Source: Onchidella celtica (Eukaryota > Mollusca > Gastropoda > Systellommatophora > Onchidiidae). From it: DNA of 64,000 bases. Below are positions 32,736 to 43,779 of the stretch, piece after piece. The notes under the pieces are model-generated. The model did not search any database, was not told the DNA's origin, and saw only the letters and a program-made list of their open reading frames with translations. The DNA lies in assembly GCA_963931925.1 (NCBI GenBank), contig OZ007583.1, positions 11,876,133-11,940,132 of the forward strand, read 5' to 3'. Position numbers and translations under genes: made by a program. How positions within the stretch are numbered: position 1 is the stretch's first letter; the number at the start of each line of letters is the position of its first letter.

Positions 32736-32905
32736 GGAGAGAGAGAGAGAGAGAGAGAGCGGGAAAGAGAGAGAGAGAGAGAGAGAGAGCAAAAGAAAGA
32801 AAGACCTTAAGGAAAGAGAGAGAGAGAGAGGGGGGGGACAGAGACAGAGAAAGGGAGAAAAAGAGAGAGGGAGAGAAAGAGTGTGTGCATGTGTCTGTGT
32901 GAGAT
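32736..32905. repeat. (GA)n-rich tract
   Basis: GA-rich with pure (GA)n runs at 32738-32758, 32768-32788 and 32814-32830. Confidence 0.95.
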
Positions 32906-33534
32906 AGACAGAGAAAGGGAAGCTGACGAAGACCAATTTAACGCTCTCTCAAGAAATAAGAAGGAGCATCAACAAGAAAGATTTGCTAGCGGTCTCACAT
33001 CTTCTAAAGTTCACTAACTCTCCATAAAATAATTTGATGGTCTGGGCTTTTCTTTCCTTCCTCTTCTCCATGTGTTGTTTCAGCGCTTGTCTCAACATGG
33101 CCTGAAGACCTCTGCATCAGCCTACGTCATTTCTCATAACTTCCGCCATCTTGGCTGGCCGAGTTTTGCTGTTTGCCCGTGGGGAGCAAAAATATTCAAA
33201 CATTATTTGATTTTGACTTTCAAGTGGGGCATGCGAGCTTTCTGAATTTCTGACCTGTTCCCAGTCCGTTCTCTATCAGGCACCAACAACCTCATCTTTC
33301 TTTCCCCAATGCATAATTTGCACTTCGCCTTACGCACGCCGACTTGCTGTAAAACTGTTAGTGAAGAGGTTGCTAAGACAGTAGAGATCAGAATGGTGAC
33401 AACGCAACTGTAACACTCTGGAATGTCGAATAAGATTTTCGCAGACTCGTTCATAAAAAAAAAAAATTTTGTGTGGTAACTCAATGGTGTCGATACTGAT
33501 ATTGACGAAAACAATGAAAACGATTTTATTATGG

Positions 33535-33715
33535 GTTAGAAAGATATTGTGGTAATTTGATGGTGTATAAAGATATTACTGTACTTTGATGGTGTATAAA
33601 GATATTACTGTAATTTGATGGTTTACGAAGATATTACTGTAATTTGATGGAGTAGAGTGATATTGTGGTAATTTGGTGTTTAGAAAGATACGTTAGTAAT
33701 TCAATGATTTAAAGA
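33535..33715. repeat. Tandem repeat, ~29-bp unit, about 6 copies
   Basis: The unit AAGATATTACTGTAATTTGA followed by TGGTGTAT recurs with substitutions. The first and last copies are the most diverged. Confidence 0.85.
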
Positions 33716-34107
33716 GGTATGGATGATGATGAAACCGACGACTTCAGTTTTTGTATTACTTTAAAACTTCCACTGCCTCCAAATTTTACTACACCCTAAT
33801 ACAGCTTTGGATGATGGGGATGATGATGATGGGATGAAGAAAAAGCAAAGTCAAATTATGGCAAAAAGAAAGAAAAAAATGGTGAATGTTGCAAAACTTA
33901 GAATAAAAAATATTACAGAAACAATATAACTTTAAAAAAAAAATAACTTGACACTTTTTAAACATACGTAATTTAAAAACAGCATGACCCACAGGGTTGA
34001 AATGTTCACACCTCGTTGAGAACGTTAAGACCACTTGTGGATATTTTCTTTTTTGCCTGCCTTTGCTTTGCTTCAAGCCGTGCTACGACCCCACAGAATG
34101 GGGATAT

Positions 34108-34778
34108 GGGGACAAGGTGGTCTAGAGGCAAGGTGCTCGCCTCTCATGCCAAGGGTCCCGGGTTCTAAACCCGGGCAGTGCAGGCATGTTGGAAATTGGA
34201 TTTTTCTCATATTTTCAAGTCCCTGGTCCTATTGGGGGGTAGGATCGAGTACCTAGTCTTCTCGGATAAGGACGAAAAAATTCGGAGGGCCCGTGTGCAC
34301 GTTGCGCACGTTAAAGATACCTTGGCAGTTGGAAATCGTAAAGAGCAGGCCGAAAGGCTGCTGCCCGGGCAAAATTGAAAATTGAAATTAATAGATTAAA
34401 AGTTATCCATATCACCCCCCCCCCGGCCAGAATTTATTATTCATTATTAAATATATATTGTTATTAATAAATATTCAAATATTATTTGAGTTGTGTGTTG
34501 TGTAAACTGATGTGAGTTGTGAACTGCTGTGAGTTGTGAACTGTTGTGAGTTGTGAACTGCGCCTAACAGGCTGCGTTACAATTTGCTCTGAGATAGAGA
34601 GAGAGAGAGTGAGCGAGACAGGGAGAGAGAAAGAAGCAGTGCAGTGTGTTGAGCGCTTCGCCGGCAGCTCCATTCTGCTCTGTGGTTGACATGTTGTTTC
34701 TGTAAAGCGCATAGAGCATTTTAAATGGATATGCGCTATATAAATGCTATACATTATTATTATTATTATTATTATATT
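34108..34778 (+). mobile_element. Long composite tRNA-derived SINE, copy 1
   Basis: The head is tRNA-like, with an A-box-type TGGTCTAGAGGC (34118-34129) and a B-box-type GGGTTCTAAACCC around 34160, a classical pol III internal promoter layout. A conserved body follows (GTCTTCTCGGATAAGGACGA, GTGTGCACGTTGCGCACGTT, CTTGGCAG), then an AT-rich spacer, three tandem GTGAGTTGTGAACTG units, a (GA)n patch, and a LINE-like 3' tail (GCGCATAGAGCATTTTAAAT, then GCGCTATATAAATG, then (ATT)n). About 670 bp, long for a SINE. A reversed relative at 49174-49774 has the same module order. Not a functional tRNA gene. Confidence 0.85.
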
Positions 34779-35087
34779 ATATGTATGTGTGTGTGTGCAT
34801 GTGTGTGTGTGTGTATGTTTAATATTTTGATGATCAAGGTAATAATGTTGTTGCCTGTTTCAACAGTTTACAATTGGCCTCTGTCATTATAACTGTACTG
34901 TAAAACACAGAAAAAAAGGAGGAAAGATCATCACATACACCAACGTCACTCTAATGCCCTACTGTCATTGGTATGCACCGTTTCTAAGTTGTAACAGTTG
35001 AGGTAAATTGCAGTACTTTATAGTAGGGAGAGTTAGATACTCTGAACTCACCTCACCTGTCACCTGTCGGCTTCATCGTCATCGATG

Positions 35088-35741
35088 TTAGCTGCTACAG
35101 TGGATGTCACGACAAAATCTCCTCCACCCAATCCTGTCCTTAGCTTTCCTAGTTAGTTCACTTATTTCCAGCTGGCTGACTTTCTTGATGTTATCGTGAT
35201 ATGTAATGGGTGGTCTTCCTTGTTTTCTCTTTGTTTCTGTCTTTCCTTGAAGGATTGATATCATAAGGGCCGTGCTTTTGTTTCGGGCCGCGTGGCCGAT
35301 GTATGCAAGTCTTCTTTTATTTATTTCAGGTGTTATTCTTCTGGTGGTGCCAAGCTGTTCTAAGATGCTTGTATTTGTTCTCCTTTCTGTCCAACTTATT
35401 CTGAGTTGCCTTCTGTAAAGCCACATTTCAGCTGCCTCCAATCTTGTTATGTCTGCCTTTTTGAGTGTCCAGGCTTCACAACCATATACTAGGACTGGCC
35501 AGATCAAGCACTTAAGTATGTTCACTTTGAGGTCCGTTGGTGTGCCTCTATCCTTCCAAATGTTGTTTAGTTGAACCATTTTGTGTTTTGCCATTCCTAT
35601 CCTTGTTTTTATGTCCTTTGAGCAGCTTCCATCTTGCGATTTATGTGATCCTAGGTATTTGAAATCAGTCACTTTTTCTAGTGCTGTTTTGTTTACTAGT
35701 ATCTCCTGGTGTTCTGAACTACTACCCTTTAAAAACGAAAT
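35088..35741 (-). pseudogene. 5'-truncated LINE, RT thumb/C-terminus
   Basis: The minus-strand frame (stop at 35088) encodes the C-terminal part of a non-LTR RT: VTDFKYLGSHKSQDG, then WPVLVYGCEAWTLKKAD, RLAYIGHAARN and KRKQGRPPITYHDNI. These correspond to the conserved YLGS, YG-E-W, GH and RGRP-type blocks downstream of the RT palm in RTE/jockey-like elements. The palm with the catalytic Asp pair and the endonuclease are absent. The 5' limit coincides with the edge of the candidate LTR at 35742. It is a different family from the LINEs at 2617 and 44026. Confidence 0.85.
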
Positions 35742-36129
35742 TGTCACGAACTGTTGTAAAAAAATGAAACATGGGATCCATCGAACACTAAAATTAATAC
35801 TAAAGTTTAATAACTATTAGATGAAAACGGGATATCTCACAACCTACTTACGCCTAGCGGGGAAGGCCTATAAATCTGACCATAAACTAGATCTTGCACA
35901 CACATCCGCTCGCCTGGCTCTCCTATATTTATACCCATTCTCAATGAACACTCGCGAACTGGCTTGACCCCCTGACTAGCTCGACACTGATCTGGAACGT
36001 GCGGGATACACACAAAGCGCCCAATCACACAACAGCACGTCAACGGGTTACGTCATCTCAAGGCCAACCTAGCGTAAACAAGTCTATCTCAAAGTCCACA
36101 GAATATTAATTATGAAATACTTCATAACA
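35742..36129 (-). mobile_element. Candidate solo LTR
   Basis: On the minus strand it begins TGTTATGAAG and ends CGTGACA, giving the TGT...ACA inverted termini of an LTR (388 bp). A TATAAATATAGGAGAGCC promoter-like motif lies at 35915-35932 (minus). No gag/pol flanks it and no second copy is in the window. Flanking 5-mers (GAAAT and AAACA) do not match, so a target duplication is not shown. It abuts the LINE fragment. An unrelated repeat is possible. Confidence 0.4.
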
Positions 36130-37640
36130 AAACAGATCAGACCTATGTCGACACACAGCGAGACACCAAAGGAAAACAATTAACAACAGGACAGGGAGAT
36201 GACGGCACACCAAGCGATGGTGAACAATGGGGGGAGGGGGGAGGCGAAGGGGAGGGGGGGGGGATAAGACATTGTCGATCGTCCCCGCGAATAACAAGAC
36301 GCTACATAAGCTGTTTTGCTTTTTGTTCGTATACATCAAAGAAAGAAGTTCGTATCTTCTTTTCTTCTGCATCATATTACTGGACTGAATAAGAACCAAT
36401 TGATCTGCATTTTTTAAAACATTTCCACTGTACTGCGTTTATTGTATTGAATAATGTGTTTGTATTGCAGTGTCTTGTATTCTGATCTTGCTTGGAGTGT
36501 ATAATACTAGTAAATCCACCTATTCGAGTTGCCACATTATGTCTCATTGTTTAATCGTTCTCAACAAGAAAGAGGTGACGTCAATGCTGATGCAGTACAA
36601 CTAGTGCACATGTTAACAGAACCGATTGCCTTCAGGCAATTGGGTGACCATACAAACATTGTTTCTGAAGACCCGGTGCACCCATAGTCCATTTTGATAG
36701 GAAGACTAGTCAGATGGTGACGTAGTTTCCTTGACCTTTAGAGAGTTCAAACTAATTGAATGGCGCGGGAGGCTTCATGAAACGTAACGGGCAAATGCAT
36801 GCTTGGGCCAACTTCATTTTTTTTTATCTTGATGTAAGTGATTCATAAAGAACGGAAGGGAGAAGGGGTGCTCCAGCGCCTGAGGACAGTGTAGCCTACA
36901 TGTCGTCACTGAGTTTTTGATATCTGCTCACTTTCAATGCGAATAATTTGATTTCGGCACACAATTAATCAAATGAATGAGAAACTCCTTCCCCTCCCCC
37001 CTCCCCCAAACAGATCCCCCCCCCCGGTCCCCCGAGCTCTCCAAGCACTGGTAATGACCCATGGGGGTGGGAGTGAGCCTGGGGGGCTCTATAATGGGTT
37101 TTGTATGCTTTTCAGTAACGGTAATAAAAAGTTCAGTTTTATTCGCATCATTTTTTTTTCCAATAAAATAGGTCCTAGGATTGCATGAAAATCAGACACA
37201 GGCTATGTTGCCAACGAAACAGTCAAATAGTCAAAAGCAAAATGCCATTTAAAGCTATGAAATATCAAGTCCTTTCTTTAGACATTCAACATTGTAATGG
37301 CGTATTTTTTTTTGGTGTTCGTTTGTTCCCCCCCCCCCCCCATCCCCCCGTTTGAACTTTTTTTCCAAACTCTGCAGTCGTCAAAATGTCTCGAGCTCAG
37401 AAAAGGTGGAATATACAATAACCAATAGTTAATAAAGCCACTCAATAAAAATCACAGACGCATAAATTTGAATTTCTGACAAAAATATTAGAATACGCAA
37501 CGATGAAAAATGCGCAGGCATAATACATATCAACAGCGCAACAGCTTTCTCCTGTCCACTTTGACAGATGAGTTCAATCTGCTGCTGTAGTGCGACAAAA
37601 TGGTGATGGCGAAGACGTTGCCAAATTTTGGAATGGGAGA
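36130..37640. other. No gene recognised; homopolymer runs
   Basis: G-rich runs at 36227-36263 and C-runs at 36990-37030 and 37328-37340. No supported ORF. Confidence 0.5.
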
Positions 37641-37649
37641 GGATTGGGT

Positions 37650-38130
37650 CGGGTGGGGTGCGGTGGGGGGGGGGGTGGGAAGACAACGAGACGAGACAAA
37701 AGAATGACAGATTGGGGGTGGGGGAGGGGGGGGAGAGACAACGAGACGAGACACACAATGTTAACTTACCAATGCCCAGGAAGAGAAGAATGGCAGATTG
37801 GAGGTTTGGGGGTGGGGGGGGGGGGTGGGGAGACAACGAGACGAGACGAGACAGAAGAATGACAGATTGGAGGTTTAGGGGTGGGGGAGGGGGAGACAAC
37901 GAGACAAGACAGAAGAATGGCAGATTTGGGGTTTGGGGGTGAGGCGGGGGGGGGGGGGAGACAACGAGACGAGACACACAATGTTAACTGACCAATGCCC
38001 AGGAAGAGAAGAATGGCAGATTGGAGGTTTGGGGGTGGGGGAGGTGGGGAGACAACGAGACGAGACGAGACAGAAGAATGGCAGATCTGGGGTTTGGGGG
38101 TGGGGGAGGGGAGGGGGGGGAGAGACAACC
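37650..38130 (-). repeat. C/G-rich tandem array carrying copies of an exon edge
   Basis: Plus-strand units consist of G-runs, GAGACAACGAGACGAGACA, GAAGAATGGCAGATTGGAGG and TTTGGGGGTGGGGG. Two units additionally contain a 27-bp copy of the 3' edge of the candidate exon at 38157-38202 plus its splice-donor flank (donor side at 37764-37769; altered at about 37987-37992). The plus strand has many G-runs with quadruplex potential. Pro-rich minus frames and Gly-rich plus frames are artefacts. Confidence 0.85.
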
Positions 38131-38156
38131 AGATGAGACACACAATGTTAACTTAC

Positions 38157-38202
38157 CAATGCCCAGGAAGAGAAGAATGGCAGGGATCAATTTCTGGAGC
38201 AT
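38157..38202 (-). CDS. Candidate signal-peptide first coding exon
   Basis: The ATG at 38202 (minus, context GCTACCATGC, a good Kozak match) reads MLQKLIPAILLFLGI plus one base, then GTAAGT at 38156-38151. That is a short basic start followed by a hydrophobic core, as in an N-terminal secretion signal, ending at a consensus splice donor (phase 1). The protein would be secreted or membrane-targeted. Upstream on the minus strand are CTTTTCCTGCTAG (possible acceptor) and TGACGTCA (CRE-like, 38217-38224). I could not find the next exon, so identity is unknown. Sixteen residues could arise by chance. Confidence 0.45.
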
Positions 38203-38961
38203 GGTAGCGCTGGGAGATGACGTCACACAATCTGTGCCACTGAAGAATTTTGCTCACACTAGCAGGAAAAGCCTTCAGATCTGGAGATTAGACGAAAAAG
38301 CAACAAACTATTACAATATTGAAGTTTGACTCTTTTCATCACCTGTCAAAAACGGACAAGGTATCTTAAAAAATGCGCCAAGACAGTTGAAAAGTCGGAC
38401 CACTACCCGTGAGGGATTCGAATTTAAGACCTTTCATACTTGGATCAGGCGCTCTAACTGTTAAAACTACTGCGCTTAGGAGTGACGCAAGTAGAATCAG
38501 GAATTTTTATAATTATACTGATAGTGTGTTTGATTCTATGCCGGTATGTGTATGCGTGTGCGACAGCTACTAGTCAAGGTTTCCATAGTAACAAAACTGT
38601 TTATGGTCTGGCGTCGTCCTCCGTTTGTCTGTCCTGTAACCCGCCCCGACACGTTCGCTGCCCCATTTTCCTGTCCGTCTGGATAACCTAATGGCGTCCT
38701 CCACAAAGACCAGCGGAAAGACAGTTACAAGCGCTAAGCACCAGTCTTCACCTTTTCACCCAACGTCACCTCCACTGGCCAGCATACCCAAGCCTGAACA
38801 CTGACCAACACTGGTCATTAACAAGGCCTGTCATCGGCACAGGTTCTGACTTGTTGGTGGTCAATGAGGATAATTTCCCTTAAGAGCCAGTCGATATTTG
38901 TGGTCATTGTCAGTCTCCTGGTCTGGTCAGGACTTTGGTTGACTGTGGACGTGGCGCTAAC

Positions 38962-39141
38962 ATGAAGTTCTTCTTGTCGCTCTTAGCTGTAGTTCTTGTC
39001 CTTGCTACTGCTATTGTTGTAACCGTTTTTGTTGTTACTGCAGTTATTGTTCCTACCGAAGCGCTGCCATTAACCCTCCAGTGCTCAGACATAAATTGCC
39101 ATAGCTATTGTCGTTGTTGTTGCTATTCTTGTTTCTGTTGA
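38962..39141 (+). CDS. Speculative small Cys-rich secreted peptide ORF
   Basis: From ATG 38962 the frame starts MKFFLSLLAVVLVLATA, a convincing signal-peptide shape, continues hydrophobic (IVVTVFVVTAVIV), and ends in a 25-residue tail with nine Cys (LQCSDINCHSYCRCCCYSCFC at the end, stop TGA 39139-39141). The Cys and Val codons arise from TTGTTGT-type low-complexity DNA that is part of the ~98-bp repeat below, so this may be an artefact. No recognisable family; I do not assign a function. Confidence 0.2.
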   Translation: MKFFLSLLAVVLVLATAIVVTVFVVTAVIVPTEALPLTLQCSDINCHSYCRCCCYSCFC

Positions 39142-39395
39142 TGTTGTTGGCACCGAAGCACTGTCATTAACCCTCTAATGCCCAGACAAAAATTGCTATT
39201 CCTTTAGTCGTTGCTATTGTTATTGTTGTTACTGTTGATGTTGTTGGCACCGTAGCACTGCCATTAACCCTCCAGTGCTCAGACATAAATTGCCATAGCT
39301 ATTGTCGTTGTTGTTGCTATTCTTGTTTCTGTTGTTGTTGTTGGTACTGAAGCACTTCCATTAACCCTAGTGTCCAGATGAAAATTGCCATTGCC
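39055..39395. repeat. Tandem repeat, ~97-bp unit, about 3.4 copies
   Basis: The unit starts CATTAACCCTCCAGTGCTCA, then GACATAAATTGCC, then a (GTT/ATT)-rich stretch. Copies start near 39068, 39168, 39263 and 39360 (partial). Copies 1 and 3 are nearly identical while copy 2 is diverged. Confidence 0.85.
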
Positions 39396-40149
39396 AAAAA
39401 CTTCAGAAATAATAATTATGCTGAACTAATTTTAAGTAAATCATTCCAAAAATATAAAATATCTGATTGGAAAAATTATTTGTTTATAAAATAGGAAGAG
39501 TAAGAGTATCAAAGATAAAGCATACTGGTTCCAGGTAACCTACTTTAGACATGGTACACTAGGCGATCGAAGGTTAATCAACGGACAGCGCAAAATAGAA
39601 ACCTACCTATTAAGCAGATATATTAATTTTGGGGGATTATAAACACAAAGCTTTGCCAAGCCTAGGAGGTTGCCAACCTTGCTACTCTAATACAGGGATT
39701 AGTAATCTTACTAGACTTGGCAGTGTTTCTTGCATATGGCTAATGATTTTTTCATGGCAATTACCTTGTCATAAGCACCAGAACCCATTAAGCTGCATAG
39801 TGCATGCAAGAACCCGCCCATTGTGGAACAGCCGTCTGAGAGGATGAAAATGCCATGGCTTAGTACTGAAAGATGACTGGAGTGCAGTGACTGAATGTAT
39901 TCTGTAGGGATTATACACTGTGCAGACCGTCAGAGCTGAAGGAAAGTTGTTATCTGGGTCTCTTGTGCGTAAATCAACGAAATATTATATCGAACACCCG
40001 CAGAAAATCTCCGGGTTTGGACAGAGGGTTGGAACAATGATACAGCTTTGCACGGATGCTCATGAATGCTTGAGACCCGTTCGTATTTTTTAATGAAAAG
40101 ATAATTCTTATTATGGAATAAAGTAACTTCCCTTATATTTGCAGGACTT
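39396..40149. other. No gene recognised
   Basis: AT-rich DNA with short ORFs only. Confidence 0.5.
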
Positions 40150-40437
40150 GCAAATAGTAATAGAAGGAAGACAGACGGCGAGAAAAAAAAAAAAAAAGAA
40201 AAAACAGAAAAGAAAGAAATAAAAAAAAGAAGAAAATACAGAAAGAAAGAAGAAAAAGAACGAAAGAACAAAAGAAGGAAAGAAAGAAATGAAGAATAAA
40301 AGAACACAGAAAAAAAAAGAGAGAGAGAGAAGTTAAGAATAAAGAACAAAGAAAGAGAGAGAGAGAGAAATTAAGAATAAAGACCTAAAGAAGCAAAGAA
40401 AAAAAAAGACAGAAAGAAAAAAAGAGAGAGAAATTGA
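40150..40437. repeat. Purine-rich (A/G) tract
   Basis: Almost entirely A and G over nearly 290 bases, composed of AAAGAAAG/GAGAGA-type text. The minus-strand Phe/Ser ORF over it is an artefact. Confidence 0.9.
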
Positions 40438-40696
40438 TTTACTACTCATGTATACTCTAATGTCAGAGCACAAAGTTATACAAGAGCTGTCACATATTTG
40501 AGCACTTTGGTAATGAATAATTATACAGATTAGGAGACCTACAAAATACAGGAAATGGTACCGAACCCGTGTAACTTTGCCATCCCGTGAGACATTAATT
40601 TATTAGATCAGGTCTGCTAATTGTCACTCTGCGGGGAATAGAGATCTAGTTGCATACGTCGCATTCGTTGTGAACTGGATAGCTAGAGAATGCGTG

Positions 40697-40785
40697 GTGA
40701 GATCACTTACATGTATGACCTCAGCCGTGGTTAGTGAGGTTATTACACGTATACAGCCGTGGTTAGTGAGGTCATTACAGGTACG
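40697..40785. repeat. Tandem repeat array, outlying part
   Basis: Two to three units of CAGCCGTGGTTAGTGAGGT plus TATTACACGTATA. It is the same unit as 41685-42130, separated from it by about 900 bp of unrelated DNA. Confidence 0.85.
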
Positions 40786-40789
40786 AGCT

Positions 40790-41684
40790 GGCTTCCCCGT
40801 TCTACGAACGGGGTGGATGACATGCAGGGACATTATACACACACACACAACTGTCATTCAGTACCCCCATGACATTTTTCTTACCTTGACTTATTAGACA
40901 CGTTCTAGGAGAAAAGCAGGTACGATTGCTCTTCCTGGGCATTGTGCAACATTTATCTGGTCTATCACATGTTGCCACTGTTATTTACTAAATTTTATAG
41001 AGTAGATCTAACTTCTGAATAACACCACTGCACGCCCCACATTCACGTGCAACCAAGTTTACTTGAAAAAAAGCTAACACCACTGACACGTGCAAGAAGT
41101 GATACAATCTCACCCACATTCAGATTTCCTGCCTTTTAGAGAAAGATGACTTGAAAAAAAGCCAAATTTTAATTTAACAGAGGCCAAAAATAAGCCATAC
41201 AGTTTCTTTTGTAGGCCATTATAAAATTCTTTTCCTGAAGGTAGGAAAGTCTATTTTTCACAAACTTAAATTTGAAAATAAGCTATGCTGGTTATTCTGC
41301 TGTCAAACAAAAAGTCGAAGGGTAGAACAAACATTACTTATATCACAATTTTTGCAGACCAAACTTAATTATGTGGAGGCCAATATTTTTCTTTTGGGGT
41401 GAAAAATATGCTAACTTGGCAAGTACTGAAATAAATTACTGTCCCGGGCAAAATGGCTTAAAAATAGGTTCGGTGAGTTCATGGTGAATTCTTACCATTT
41501 CTATTCGCGATAAAAGCAGCAAAATATGATATTTTACCAAGCATAAAATTCGTTTCTCATTAGCATCCTGCACTTTTCCACTGGTCAACTAATCTACGGC
41601 ATATTTTTGTATAATTTTTTGTTGTTTCTGTGGATCACTAAGTGTGTCAACAGTTAGAGCCCTAGCTCCATTATAGTATGATGA
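40790..41684. other. No gene recognised (between two parts of one array)
   Basis: Unique-looking AT-rich DNA. The last 25 bases (AGCTCCATTATAGTATGATG) recur with one change at 51030-51050. No TIR or ORF found. Confidence 0.5.
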
Positions 41685-42490
41685 TACAGCCGTGGTTAGT
41701 GAGGTCATTTCATGTATACAGCCGTGGTTAGTGAGGTCATTTCATGTATACAGCCGTGGTTATTGAGGTCATTACATGTATACAGCCGTGGTTACTGAGG
41801 TCATTAACATTTACACAGCCGTGGTTAGTGAGGTCATTTCATGTATACAGCCGTGGTTAGTGAGGTCATTACATGTATACAGCCGTGGTTAGTGAGGTCA
41901 TTAACATTTACACAGCCGTGGTTAGTGAGGTCATTACATTTTACAGCCGCGGTTAGTAAGGTCATTTATACAGCCGTGGTTAGTAAGGTCATTAATTTAT
42001 CATTTACATTTTTACAACAGTGGTTATTAAGATCATTTACATTTATTATACACCCGTGGTTGTAAGGTCATTTACATTTATACAGAACGTGGATAGTGAG
42101 GTTATTTACATATACGCAGCCGTAGGTAATCAGGTCATCCAGATATTTACAACGGTGAGTGAGGTCACTTAAACTTACGCAGTCGTGACAAGTAGATCAC
42201 ATTCGCTAATACAGGTTAGGTAAGTGAAAACCAAGGAGCCTTGGTGAAACGTAGGCAGGCACCAGCCGGTTTGATAGGCGGACTAGCTAACTGGGTGGTG
42301 ACGTCACGATATTCAGTTTCAATAACAAAAAGAGAAGAAAAAAAACAACAACAGCTGGCTAGTGCGTGGTAAGAGTGCGCAGAAACCACTTGCACCGATG
42401 CAGCCGTGGTGAATGAAGTCATTTACATTGAAAGTACCTACAGCCATGGTACGTTAAGACCCCTTACTCTATCACAACCGTGGTGTAAGT
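41685..42490. repeat. Tandem repeat array, ~31-bp unit, decaying to the right
   Basis: Unit: CAGCCGTGGTTAGTGAGGTC followed by ATTTCATGTATA. About ten good copies span 41685-42000. Beyond that, units are progressively altered (CCGCGGTTAGTAAGG, CAACAGTGG, CACCCGTGG, CAACCGTGG) up to about 42490. A fragment resembling the long-TIR MITE family lies within the decayed part (42255-42310). Confidence 0.88.
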
Positions 42491-43575
42491 GTCATCACTT
42501 GCACTCTTTATCAAACATATTGAGCCAGGAACTAAACAGCTGCGGTGAGTCAGAAAATCTGTACTTATACTGCACTTTTATAGCAGAAAGTATCAGGTTG
42601 CAAAATTAGCGACACAAAACAAACTAAAAAAAATATTTAGTCACCAATTCAAATCTCCGAATGTTCTACAGGTCAAAAGAAAAAAAATTCATGCAAATTC
42701 GAAAAGTATGAGTGGCGGCAGATTTTGTTTGAAATCCCCAGAGATTTTTTTTTCATAAAGGACCACAGAAAGATTTTACGAGGACTAGGCTGGCTTTTTA
42801 AAATTTTTTGAAATTCTAGGTTTGAGTGACTGGACCAGAGACAACCTGGTCTAATTCTGTTTTTAGAGAGACAGAAGAAAATGGGCGGGATGGGGAGTGG
42901 GGTGGTGGTGGTGGTCCTAATGCTCCATCGGTCAGAATGTTTTTCGGTCCAAGTATGCCTATTGTAGAGCCGGTCTGTGACAACATTCGGACGTCCAGGT
43001 CCATTTTCAGGTCATTATGGGGCCCTGGGCAATTTCTTTTGTGTAATACGCAGGATTTTCTTCCCCGTTTCAGAAAGCAAAGTAAATTTGTATGCAAGCC
43101 CCCCCCCCCCAACCCTTGGGGCCCCTGAGCAAACTGCCCAGTGTGCCCATGGGTTAAGATGGTTACTGTTGACACCCCCCCCCCCACCACACACTAAAAT
43201 TATTCCACCCCCACCCCCCAGTTACTATGATGAAAAGACCACCTTGACCCTCGTGATGCTCCACAAAACATTTGATACTTATCCCTAGTGTGGGATATCT
43301 GTGGAGCACATCGTGAACCTGTCATTGGCTAAGCATTATTATGGTGTGAGCGACCTGGATAGTTAAAGCAATTTACTGGACCCTACCGTGGAGAGAGCGT
43401 TAGAGAACTCGTCGATGCTGTGGGGAAATGTGAGCTAGCAAATAAGCCATATTATGTTACATGGGTCTAGGGTCATGGAGACTCAGGGGGTAATGATGGC
43501 AAGGTGCTTGGGTAGTGAGGCACACTAGCTGCTTCCCCTTAAGTACCCCCAAACCTAGCTGTACTTGTGCAGTGA
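42491..43575. other. No gene recognised; repeat fragment and C-runs
   Basis: Includes the reversed match to 17815-17900 at 43065-43155 and C-runs at 43100-43110 and 43174-43183. Sequence from about 43290 may be the leader of the LINE that follows. Confidence 0.5.
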
Positions 43576-43779
43576 AAAGGGCGTGCGTCTGCTGTAAGTC
43601 CTCTGGTTTGGCACACCTCTCTTACCTCAAGATCGTTGTGCGTGAGCGAAGAGCCACATCCTTCACGAGGTAACCCGGTTAACCTAGACCTCGCGGTCCA
43701 GGGACAGAACACAACGGATCTAGAGGAGACAACCTCGATAAAAAAACCCAAGCGCAAGGTCAACGTGCCGAGGTGCTGA
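43576..43779 (+). other. Possible LINE ORF1 remnant with basic NLS-like motif
   Basis: A short frame between stops, upstream of the endonuclease and in line with where an ORF1 would lie. Near its end is KKPKRKV (43741-43761), a classical basic nuclear-import type motif. It lacks a recognisable zinc knuckle or coiled coil, and no ATG defines a start. Weak evidence. Confidence 0.25.

Noticed and set aside
34108-34185. tRNA gene
   Set aside because: It has A- and B-box-like motifs but continues into a conserved SINE body, and a second copy with the same flank exists; no clean cloverleaf with a paired acceptor.
35837-36043. 68-codon minus-strand ORF
   Set aside because: Lies wholly within the candidate LTR and shows no protein motif.
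37429-38143. Proline-rich and glycine-rich ORFs on both strands
   Set aside because: Produced by G/C-runs in the tandem array; many overlapping frames are open at once.
40150-40437. Phe/Ser-rich membrane-like ORF on the minus strand
   Set aside because: Encoded by a purine tract; hydrophobicity follows from T-rich codons.
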